This document shows positions 9,058-15,557 of a stretch of 35,478 bases of DNA, piece by piece. Origin of the DNA: Opitutus sp. GAS368 (GTDB lineage: Bacteria; Verrucomicrobiota; Verrucomicrobiia; Opitutales; Opitutaceae); the NCBI GenBank assembly GCA_945871005.1, contig CAMBUJ010000015.1:1-35478 (forward strand), in the 5' to 3' direction. Made by a program: the position numbers and the translations under genes. The notes beneath the pieces were generated by a model. It saw only the letters and a program-made list of their open reading frames with translations, made no database searches and was not told where the DNA came from. Numbering within the stretch: the stretch's first letter is position 1; each line of letters begins with the position of its first letter.

Positions 9058-9118
9058 AAGTAGCGCAGACTTCCAGTCTGCTCCGAATGAGAAAGCAGGC
9101 TGGAAGCCTGCGCTACTT
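9058..9118. repeat. Nested palindromic repeat between convergent genes
   Basis: The 24-base arms 9058-9081 and 9095-9118 are reverse complements at 22 of 24 positions, and both mismatches are G/A-C/T transitions that still pair as G-U in RNA. Each arm also contains its own palindrome: CAGACT-TCC-AGTCTG (9066-9080) and CAGGCT-GGA-AGCCTG (9096-9110). The element can therefore fold as one long hairpin or as two small ones. It lies between tgpA (+) and satP (-) and could act as a two-way transcript end. I recall the core AGTAGCGCAGGCTTCCAGCC from other verrucomicrobial genomes but could not check this. Confidence 0.88.
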
Positions 9119-9132
9119 CGGGCCCAGCTGCC

Positions 9133-9807
9133 TCAGCGGACGTTGGCGCTGGACAGAGTCGCGGCTGAAGGCGACGGGGTGACTTGCACGCCGACCACCC
9201 GAGGGGCGGAATGGACGGTAGTCACGCGAGCCGCCACCCAGGCTTTGCCCGCCGGCAGCAGCTCGCGGCCGTAGAGCTCGTTAAGGATAATCCGCGCCAT
9301 CATGTACCAGGCGCCCAGCGCGCAAGCGATGAGCACATAGGCCGCCACCTTATTCAAAACAGGGAAACCGAAGTGGCCGATGTCGAGCAGGACAAACCCG
9401 GCGAGGAGCAACGAGAAGGTCGTCGCCATTGCGCCATGGATACGCAGCGCGCCGACCCACAGGATCGCCGTGAACAGCGTCCAGGCCACGAGGAACCAGC
9501 CCACATCGGTGGTCGACGCTTTGAGAAAGCCAAACTGCCCGGCGATGAGCATCGCGCAGAGCGAAATCCAGAACGCTCCGTAACTGGTAAAAGCGCAGTA
9601 GCCAAAATTGTTACCCGTTTTCATCTCCTGCAGACCGGCGATCAACTGCGCCAGCCCCCCAAAAAAAAGGCCCAGCCAGATCACCGGGCCGAGCCCGACT
9701 AACTCCAGCGTATGGAGCTGCAGGATCAGCGTGGTCAGGCCGAAGCCAGCCAGGCCGACGACGGCGGGATTGCACAACTTGGGAGCGGTCGAAGCAGAGG
9801 AGTTCAT
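9133..9807 (-). CDS. satP: Acetate/succinate transporter, SatP (GPR1/FUN34/YaaH) family
   Basis: A six-helix inner-membrane protein that imports acetate and succinate with protons in characterised relatives. The 224 residues, from the ATG at 9805-9807, carry the N-terminal family signature as NPAVVGLAG (13-21), a variant of NPAPLGL with Val-Val for Pro-Leu. The conserved FGYCAFTSYGAFW segment lies near residues 70-82. The C-terminus extends about 30 residues beyond the last helix (SAPRVVGVQVTPSPS), longer than in E. coli SatP. Upstream in-frame starts exist but encode an Arg-rich segment unlike the family. It is probably functionally linked to acs. The variant signature could alter substrate preference. 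The reverse-strand neighbour upstream is the GGQ protein gene. Confidence 0.88.
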   Translation of the reverse strand: MNSSASTAPKLCNPAVVGLAGFGLTTLILQLHTLELVGLGPVIWLGLFFGGLAQLIAGLQEMKTGNNFGYCAFTSYGAFWISLCAMLIAGQFGFLKASTTDVGWFLVAWTLFTAILWVGALRIHGAMATTFSLLLAGFVLLDIGHFGFPVLNKVAAYVLIACALGAWYMMARIILNELYGRELLPAGKAWVAARVTTVHSAPRVVGVQVTPSPSAATLSSANVR

Positions 9808-9942
9808 GGTAGGAATTGAGCGCGTTGATCTCAATGCGCGCCTCCGCAGCCTGTCCAGCGCCCGTCCACCCCCGGCGGCGCAATGAGCGGCTACTAATTC
9901 GCCGAATAAGCAATCGTCCACGCCCCGCGCCCCAGCGCCGCC

Positions 9943-10356
9943 TCAGTCGGCCCGGCCGCGCCCGGCCTTGATGTCGGCGCGGTGGCGCTTGCCGGCCACC
10001 GAGATGGCCTTTTGCCGCTTGCTGCGCTTGCGCTGGGTGCGGCGAGTTTTGGCAACAGCCTGTTGGCGGGCCAGTTCGGCCGTACGCAGGAGCGTTTCCA
10101 GCTTCGCGCACAGCTCCGTCCAGGCGGTTTCCCGATTGGCCGCCTGGGAGCGCTCGCGCTGGCAGCGCACCTCGACGCCGGTGGGCCGGTGTTTCACGCA
10201 CACCGTCGAGCTCGTCTTGTTGATTTTCTGCCCGCCCGGCCCTGAACCTCGTACAAAGCGCTCCTCCACGTCGGCTGCCAATACCCCGAGGGCGTCCAAG
10301 CGCTGTTGAATTTGAGTTGGTAAATCCACGTCGGGTCCGTTTTCTCCATGAAACAT
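9943..10356 (-). CDS. GGQ-domain ribosome-rescue factor, MTRFR/C12orf65-like
   Basis: A small class-I release-factor-like protein of 137 residues. It has the peptidyl-tRNA hydrolysis motif GSGPGGQKINKTSS (37-50; GGQ at 41-43) and the following PTGVEVRCQRERSQAANR, then a very basic tail (KTRRTQRKRSKRQK and GKRHRADIKAGRGR). There is no stop-codon recognition domain, so it should release peptides from stalled ribosomes or large subunits rather than at ordinary stops. The FVRGSGPGGQ...HRPTGVEVRCQ pattern is closer to mitochondrial MTRFR (C12orf65) than to E. coli ArfB. The ATG at 10354-10356 is preferred; an in-frame TTG at 10371 adds five residues. It is divergent from the second moxR, with only 59 nt between starts. 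Confidence 0.85.
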   Translation of the reverse strand: MFHGENGPDVDLPTQIQQRLDALGVLAADVEERFVRGSGPGGQKINKTSSTVCVKHRPTGVEVRCQRERSQAANRETAWTELCAKLETLLRTAELARQQAVAKTRRTQRKRSKRQKAISVAGKRHRADIKAGRGRAD

Positions 10357-10415
10357 TTTTTCCGCAAGCAAGTCCCACGACTCCGCTTAACGCCCCCCCA
10401 CCTCTCGCCTCCTCC

Positions 10416-11378
10416 ATGATTACTGGTCCCACTTGGTCCCAAAAACTCCGCGACGAAATCGGCAAAGCCGTGATCGGCCAAGACGCCGTCGTCGAACGCC
10501 TGCTGGTCGCCCTGCTCGCCAACGGCCACGTATTGCTCGAAGGCATGCCCGGCCTGGCCAAGACCTTGTTGATCAAATCTCTCGGCACCGCCCTCGGCGT
10601 CCAGTTTGAGCGCGTCCAATTCACTCCCGATTTGCTGCCGAGCGACGTGGTCGGCACGATGGTGTTTTCCCCCAAGGACGGCGGCTTCACCGCCCACCGC
10701 GGGCCGATCTTCGCCAACCTGGTGCTGGCCGACGAAATCAACCGCGCTCCCGCCAAGGTTCAATCCGCCCTGCTCGAAGCCATGCAAGAGCGGCAAGTCA
10801 CCATCGGTGGGCAAACCCACCCCTTGCCCCGGCCGTTCTTCGTCATGGCCACGCAAAACCCGGTCGAGCAGGAAGGCACCTACCCGTTGCCCGAGGCGCA
10901 GACGGACCGCTTTTTATTTAAACTGCTCGTCGATTACCCGTCGCTGGATGAGGAAGCGACGATGATGCAGCGCTGGGGCCAGGTCACCCGCCAACCGGCC
11001 CTGAACGCAGTGGCCAACGGCGAAGAGCTGCTCGAACTGCGCGGTGAGGTTGATAAAGTTCACCTCTCGCCCGCCATCCAAGCGTACATCCTTGCGCTGG
11101 TGCGTGCCACCCGCGACCTGGCCGCGCCGCCGGCCGGAGCGAAGCGTTACCTGAGTTTTGGTGCTTCGCCGCGCGCTTCGCTCGCGCTCTACCAAGCGGC
11201 CCGCGCCTTGGCGTGGTTGCGCGGTCTCGACTACGTTTCCCCCGGCCTGGTGCAGGAAATCGCCCCCGACGTGCTCCGTCACCGCGTGGGCCTGACCTAC
11301 GAAGCCGAGGCCGAGGAAATCACCACCGACCACCTCATCGCCGAGGTGATCCGCAAAACCCCGGTGCCCACCGCCTGA
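10416..11378 (+). CDS. MoxR-family AAA+ ATPase (Bat cluster)
   Basis: AAA+ ATPase of the classical MoxR subfamily, 320 residues from the ATG at 10416. Walker A is GMPGLAKT (Lys49), where Ala before the lysine is normal for this subfamily. Walker B is LADEINR (Asp106-Glu107), and the sensor-1 segment is ATQNPVEQEGTYPLPEAQTD. It heads a long plus-strand cluster (DUF58, BatA, BatB-C, BatD-E). MoxR ATPases of such loci are proposed to remodel VWA-domain partners. The frame is open 33 codons upstream, but that segment overlaps the divergent GGQ gene and shows no family similarity. A 105-nt gap with a large hairpin separates it from the next gene. Confidence 0.94.
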   Translation: MITGPTWSQKLRDEIGKAVIGQDAVVERLLVALLANGHVLLEGMPGLAKTLLIKSLGTALGVQFERVQFTPDLLPSDVVGTMVFSPKDGGFTAHRGPIFANLVLADEINRAPAKVQSALLEAMQERQVTIGGQTHPLPRPFFVMATQNPVEQEGTYPLPEAQTDRFLFKLLVDYPSLDEEATMMQRWGQVTRQPALNAVANGEELLELRGEVDKVHLSPAIQAYILALVRATRDLAAPPAGAKRYLSFGASPRASLALYQAARALAWLRGLDYVSPGLVQEIAPDVLRHRVGLTYEAEAEEITTDHLIAEVIRKTPVPTA

Positions 11379-11386
11379 GCGCCGCC

Positions 11387-11470
11387 TCTTTCTCGTTCCG
11401 CTTAATCGTTCTCTTTCTCCTCCGGATTTCCGGACTGGATAACGATTAAGATAAAGAGGAACGAGAAAGA
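11387..11470. repeat. Two-part inverted repeat between moxR and DUF58
   Basis: Two perfect stems nest here: a 13-bp outer stem (11387-11399 with 11458-11470) and a 10-bp inner stem, CTTAATCGTT (11401-11410) with AACGATTAAG (11441-11450). The join is asymmetric, one base on the left and seven on the right. The loop contains a palindromic TCCGGA (11421-11426). The sequence is pyrimidine-rich on the left and purine-rich on the right, unlike the neighbouring genes. It may be a mobile intergenic repeat or an RNA element that tunes expression between moxR and the rest of the cluster. There is no terminal T-run. Confidence 0.85.
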
Positions 11471-11483
11471 CTTATAAAACCCC

Positions 11484-12443
11484 GTGTCCGCTTCGCTTCC
11501 GCTTAACTCTGGCTCGCCCTCCTCTCCGCTTGCGCTGCTGCGCCGGTTGGAGTGGCGCGTGCGTCACGCCGTGGAAAACGTGCTCAGTGGCGAGTACCGC
11601 TCGGCGTTCCGCGGGCGCGGCATGGAGTTCGACCAGGTGGTCAAATACGAGTTCGGCGACGACGTGCGCGACATCGACTGGAACGTCACCGCCCGCCTCG
11701 GCGAACCGTACCGCAAGAAATTCGTCGAGGAGCGCGAGGTCACGGTGATGATCGTCTTCGAGGACACCCCCAGCCTCCAATTCGGCTCCGGCGCGCAGTC
11801 CAAGCGCGAGGCGCTGCTGGAACTGGCCGGGCTGGTCATGCTGCTGGGGGCGGTCAATCGTGACCGGGTTGGATTCCTTCACGCCAAGCCCGACGGCTAT
11901 ACCCTGCGCGAACCGGTGCGCGGTCGCGGACCGATTCTCCACGCCGCCGCCTCGCTGCTCGGAGCGGCAGCGCCAGCGCTGCAATCTCAAATCTCAGATC
12001 TCAAATCTCAGATCTCAGATTCACCCTCTCAGATCTCAAATCTCAGATCTCAGATACCCTGGCGCCTGCTCGCCCGGGCCGCCCCGCGCCACAGCATTCT
12101 GATTTGGCTGGGGGATTTCGCGCCCCGCCCGACCCCGGACGGCTGGGCGGTCATGCGGAAGCGGTATCAACCGATGGGCTTTCGCGTCGACGATCCGTGG
12201 GAGCGCGAGTTGCCCACGGGCGAGGCTTTTGCCGCCTACGATCCGGTGAACGGGCGCCTGGTGACGCTGGAAAACTCCTCAGCCGAGCGCGCCGCCCATG
12301 CCCGCTGGCGCGAGGAACGCGACGCGGCTTGGCGCGAGCTTTTACCCGACTCCCTCACCCGGCTGGTGGTGGGCACCGAAGAGGACCGCCTTGAGGCACT
12401 GGTGCGCTTTTTCCATGCCCGTCAGGCCGGCACCCGCCGATGA
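11484..12443 (+). CDS. DUF58 protein of the Bat cluster, with repeat insertion
   Basis: A soluble DUF58 protein of 319 residues. The signature is YEFGDDVRDIDWNVTARLGE (about 55-74), with VFEDTPSLQFG further on. It lacks the N-terminal membrane helices of the first DUF58 protein, as is usual in MoxR-DUF58-BatA operons. The start is GTG at 11484. Residues 167-192 are a low-complexity heptapeptide segment, QISDLKS/QISDSPS/QISNLRS, encoded by an ATCTCA(A/G) heptanucleotide repeat that does not belong to the family. It lies between LLGAAAPAL and PWRLLARA, probably in a surface loop. The stop overlaps the batA start (ATGA). Confidence 0.9.
   Translation: MSASLPLNSGSPSSPLALLRRLEWRVRHAVENVLSGEYRSAFRGRGMEFDQVVKYEFGDDVRDIDWNVTARLGEPYRKKFVEEREVTVMIVFEDTPSLQFGSGAQSKREALLELAGLVMLLGAVNRDRVGFLHAKPDGYTLREPVRGRGPILHAAASLLGAAAPALQSQISDLKSQISDSPSQISNLRSQIPWRLLARAAPRHSILIWLGDFAPRPTPDGWAVMRKRYQPMGFRVDDPWERELPTGEAFAAYDPVNGRLVTLENSSAERAAHARWREERDAAWRELLPDSLTRLVVGTEEDRLEALVRFFHARQAGTRR
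11984..12058 (+). repeat. In-frame heptanucleotide repeat ATCTCA(A/G), ten units
   Basis: Ten consecutive 7-bp units run from 11984 to 12053, then ATACC. Eight are exact ATCTCAA or ATCTCAG. Units six (ATTCACC, 12019-12025) and seven (CTCTCAG) are degenerate but keep the 7-bp phase. The array is translated within the DUF58 gene as a heptad with Ile and Leu three residues apart. The same repeat with the same ATACCC end occurs at 17047-17087. Repeat units read without stops in all three forward frames, but the reverse strand meets TGA in every frame. Confidence 0.95.
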
Positions 12444-13483
12444 ATAACCTCATCCTCCAGTCCCCGTTTTGGCTGCTGGCCCTCCTGCTCATTCCCGCGG
12501 TGATCTGGCTGCGCGGTCGCCGGGCGGTGCCCGTGTTGCTCGTGCCATTTGCGGCCGCCTGGCACCGGCCGTCCCAACTCTCGCCGTCACGTTGGCCGGC
12601 GGGCCTGACCATTATTGGACTCGTCCTGCTGATCGTAGCGCTGGCCCGGCCCCAGAACGTCGAGGATAAACGCGAAATCCACAGCCAGGGTTACGACATC
12701 ATGCTGGCCATCGACCTGTCGGGATCCATGCAGGCCGAGGACTACGAGAAAAAGGGCGAACGCATCAACCGTCTCCAGGCGATCAAGCCGGTCATCCAGG
12801 CCTTCATCGGCCAACGGCCCAACGACCGCATCGGCATCGTGGTATTTTCCGGCCGCGCCTACACGCTCGCCCCGCTGACCTTTGACCACGACTGGCTGGC
12901 CCGCCAAGTCGAGCGGCTCAAAATCGGCTTGATCGAGGACGGCACCGCGATTGGGGACGGACTTGGCCTCGCTCTGACCCGCCTCGAGCAAGCCACGCGC
13001 GCACAATCCGGCATGCGCAAGGGCGCCTTCGCCGTGTTGCTGACCGACGGTGCTAACAACCGCGGCGCCCTCAGCCCCATGCAGTCCGCCGCGGTGGCCA
13101 AGGGTCGCGGCATCCCGGTCTACACCATCGGCGCCGGCCGCGACGGTTTGGTCCCGTTTCCCGTCTTCGACCAAGCAGGCAACCGCGTCGGAACCACCCG
13201 CATGGCCTCCGACCTCGACCAAACCATGCTGGTCGAGATCGCTCAACTCACCGGCGGACAGGCGTACCGGGCCGACGATTCCAAAACCATCGAGTCCGCC
13301 TTCAAAGCCATCGACCGGGCCCAAAAAATCGAGTTTCAGGCCAAAAGTTTTCTGCTGACCACGGAGCTATTCACCTGGGTCGCGGTGCCCGGCTTGGGCT
13401 GCTTGTTACTCGCCGCGCTCGTCTCCGGCACCGCCGCTTGGCGCGCCACAACCCCCACCCCGCGTCCGCCGGTTTCCCCATGA
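12440..13483 (+). CDS. batA: BatA-like VWA-domain membrane protein
   Basis: A membrane-anchored von Willebrand A protein of 347 residues. Helices lie near residues 10-25 and 55-72 (WPAGLTIIGLVLLIVALARP) and near the C-terminus (WVAVPGLGCLLLAALVSG). The VWA domain at about 85-290 has a complete MIDAS: DLSGS (Asp92, Ser94, Ser96), Thr169 in EDGTAIGDG and Asp203 in LLTDGANN, so metal binding should be intact. Bat proteins were named from Bacteroides aerotolerance loci and are thought to form an envelope complex with MoxR. The ATG at 12440 overlaps the DUF58 stop by 4 nt, and its own stop overlaps batB in the same way, indicating tight coupling. Confidence 0.93.
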   Translation: MNNLILQSPFWLLALLLIPAVIWLRGRRAVPVLLVPFAAAWHRPSQLSPSRWPAGLTIIGLVLLIVALARPQNVEDKREIHSQGYDIMLAIDLSGSMQAEDYEKKGERINRLQAIKPVIQAFIGQRPNDRIGIVVFSGRAYTLAPLTFDHDWLARQVERLKIGLIEDGTAIGDGLGLALTRLEQATRAQSGMRKGAFAVLLTDGANNRGALSPMQSAAVAKGRGIPVYTIGAGRDGLVPFPVFDQAGNRVGTTRMASDLDQTMLVEIAQLTGGQAYRADDSKTIESAFKAIDRAQKIEFQAKSFLLTTELFTWVAVPGLGCLLLAALVSGTAAWRATTPTPRPPVSP

Positions 13484-15438
13484 GCTTCTACTGGCCCCAC
13501 GCGTTCTGGTTGTTACTCATTCCTGCCGGCTTGCTCGCGCTCAGCCTGCGCCAGCGGCGCGCCGCCACGGCCAGCGCCCGCCCCAAAATCACTCAGGCGG
13601 AGGCCCGCCAATCTTCGCTTGTTCTGGGTCCAGCGACGTCGCGCTCGGGTGCGGGCCGCGCCCGCCTGCTGTTCACCTTCGGGCTGGTCGCGGCGATCGG
13701 GGCCGTCGCCCGGCCGCAATGGGGCCAGTTGGAGGAACCCGTCTTCGACCAGGCCCGCGAGATCATTATCGCCCTGGATTTGTCCCGCAGCATGTTGGCC
13801 GAAGATGTGAAGCCCTCCCGGCTGGAACGCGCCCGCCTGCTCATCACCAGCCTGCTCGAACGCCTCAAGGGCGAGCGCGTCGGCCTGGTGGTTTTTTCCG
13901 GCACCGCTTTTCTACAAAGCCCACTCAGCTCCGACTACGAGATTTTGCGCGAATTCCTGCCGGTGTTGAATCCCGATTACCTGCCCGAGGGCGGGACCAA
14001 TTATGACGCGCTGCTTGAAACCACCCTCAGCGCCTTCGGGGCCTCCGGCGCCGCCGACCGCTTCCTCATCGTGCTCAGCGACGGCGAAGCCCAATCGACG
14101 ACCTGGCAAAAACACGTCGATGAACTCAAAACCAAAGGCATCCGCGTGCTCTCCCTCGGAGTGGGCACCGACGACGGCGCGATGATCCCCGACGGGGCCG
14201 GCGCGTTTGTGAAAGATGAACGCGGCGCGGTGGTCATGTCCAAACTCACCCCGACGAGCTTGCGCGAACTGGCCGACAAAACCGAAGGCCGCTACATTGA
14301 CGCGAGCTCGTGGGTCGACCTTGCGCAACTCATCCAGGGCACGGTTGAGCAGGGCAAACGCGGTGAGTTCAAAGAAAACACCCGCGTGCGCCTGGCCGAG
14401 CGCTACCAGTGGCCGTTGGGTGCCGCCCTCGTTTTGCTGCTGCTCAGCTTCTGGCGTGAATTCCCCGTGCGCCCCCGCCCGCGGGCGATCCAACTCGCCG
14501 CTTCTGCCGGCAAAGCCAGCGCGCTCGCGCTCGCTTTTTTGATCGCCCTGCTTGGAACGGCGACCTCCGTGCGTGCAGCCGAACCCGCCTCCCCGGGCGC
14601 GGCCACGGCCGCTCTAGCCGCGCCGGTGGCTCAACTGGTTACCCGCCTCGCCACCCTACCGCAGGCCGGCGCGACGGACTACGCTGAACTCGCCCAGACC
14701 ACGCTCACCTTTGGCGAGCGCACCCAAGCGGCCCACCAGCCCGTGCCTGAAGGCGCGGTGCGCGACGCCCTCGCTGCGGTTGCTTCCGGTGCCGCCCTCG
14801 ATTCCAAGGGCGCGGACTGGCCCGCCCTGCGCGAACAACTGGAAGCACTCCTCCCCAAAAGGGATCAGCCCAAGTCTGACTCCTCAAAGCCGGAGGAAAA
14901 AAAGCCCGAGCAAAACAAGAAGGACAAATCCGACCAAAAAGATAAGTCCGGCGAGAAGGGCGACTCCGCGCACTCACCTGAACAGGACAAAGACCAGAAA
15001 TCCGATTCCTCGAAGCCTGATGACACAAAGTCGGACGAAAAAAAGTCCGACGACTCCAAGTCGGGTAAGGACGGCAAAGGTGAAAACTCCCCGCCGCCGG
15101 CTGATTCCAACAAAAAGCCCGACTCACCCGGCCAATCGGCCTTTGGCGACATGAAGGACGATCCGGCCAAACAGCCGCCCCCCAAAGACGCGGGTGGGGA
15201 AAAACCGCAGCCCGACCCGGCTCAGCCGCCGGCCGAGCAACCCCCGTCCGGCGAGATGCAGCAGGTCGGCGGCGCGCCCGAGCAAGCCTCCAGTGATCCG
15301 GCCCGCCAAGATCCCAACCTAACGGTCCCGCTGCAAAAACTCGACCAAGTGAAGCAGGGCGATTCCCCCGCCCGGCTCTTTCAACTCCTACAAGGCCCCG
15401 CCGCCGACCAACCGGCCAACAAGGGCAAAAACTGGTAA
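13480..15438 (+). CDS. batB: BatB VWA protein fused to a BatC-like domain
   Basis: 652 residues, starting at the ATG at 13480 (4-nt overlap with batA; an upstream in-frame TTG is less likely). Residues 1-325 are BatB-like: N-terminal helices, a VWA domain with intact MIDAS (DLSRS with Asp100, Ser102 and Ser104; Thr173; Asp201), and a helix near 312-325. Residues about 346-368 (SALALAFLIALLGTATSVRA) look like an internal signal peptide with an AxA-like site, as if a secreted protein had been joined on. The remainder is a BatC-like region: alpha-helical, then a long Lys/Asp/Ser/Pro-rich linker (about 465-620) and the conserved end LQKLDQVKQGDSPARLFQLL. The linker is probably disordered. The fusion is inferred from domain order. 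Confidence 0.9.
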   Translation: MSFYWPHAFWLLLIPAGLLALSLRQRRAATASARPKITQAEARQSSLVLGPATSRSGAGRARLLFTFGLVAAIGAVARPQWGQLEEPVFDQAREIIIALDLSRSMLAEDVKPSRLERARLLITSLLERLKGERVGLVVFSGTAFLQSPLSSDYEILREFLPVLNPDYLPEGGTNYDALLETTLSAFGASGAADRFLIVLSDGEAQSTTWQKHVDELKTKGIRVLSLGVGTDDGAMIPDGAGAFVKDERGAVVMSKLTPTSLRELADKTEGRYIDASSWVDLAQLIQGTVEQGKRGEFKENTRVRLAERYQWPLGAALVLLLLSFWREFPVRPRPRAIQLAASAGKASALALAFLIALLGTATSVRAAEPASPGAATAALAAPVAQLVTRLATLPQAGATDYAELAQTTLTFGERTQAAHQPVPEGAVRDALAAVASGAALDSKGADWPALREQLEALLPKRDQPKSDSSKPEEKKPEQNKKDKSDQKDKSGEKGDSAHSPEQDKDQKSDSSKPDDTKSDEKKSDDSKSGKDGKGENSPPPADSNKKPDSPGQSAFGDMKDDPAKQPPPKDAGGEKPQPDPAQPPAEQPPSGEMQQVGGAPEQASSDPARQDPNLTVPLQKLDQVKQGDSPARLFQLLQGPAADQPANKGKNW

Positions 15439-15505
15439 GCGCCCAGTTTAAACACTCCCCGCCCCGCCGTCTCACCTTCACCCCTGCCCACGTCACAATT
15501 CCGAC

Positions 15506-15536
15506 TTTCGTGTCTTCCGTGTGTTTCGTGGTAAAC
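15506..15536. repeat. TTTCGTGTCTTCCGTGTGTT-type intergenic repeat
   Basis: A short quasi-periodic stretch of CGTG-containing units, three within 30 bases, ending in TTTCGTGGTAAAC. On the other strand it reads ACCACGAAACACACGGAAG and would encode TTKHTEDTK, a peptide I recall from spurious ORFs in many verrucomicrobial and planctomycete genomes. It lies in the 119-nt gap between batB-C and batD-E. A GTG inside it could extend batD-E by 16 residues, but the resulting N-terminus is not signal-like. Identity as a dispersed repeat is recall, not checked. Confidence 0.55.
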
Positions 15537-15557
15537 CCGTTCCGCCTTTCCGTCCCG

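Noticed and set aside
15510-15557. GTG start extending batD-E by 16 residues
   Set aside because: The extension lies inside a repeat-like sequence and would place non-signal residues ahead of a good signal peptide that starts at the ATG at 15558.
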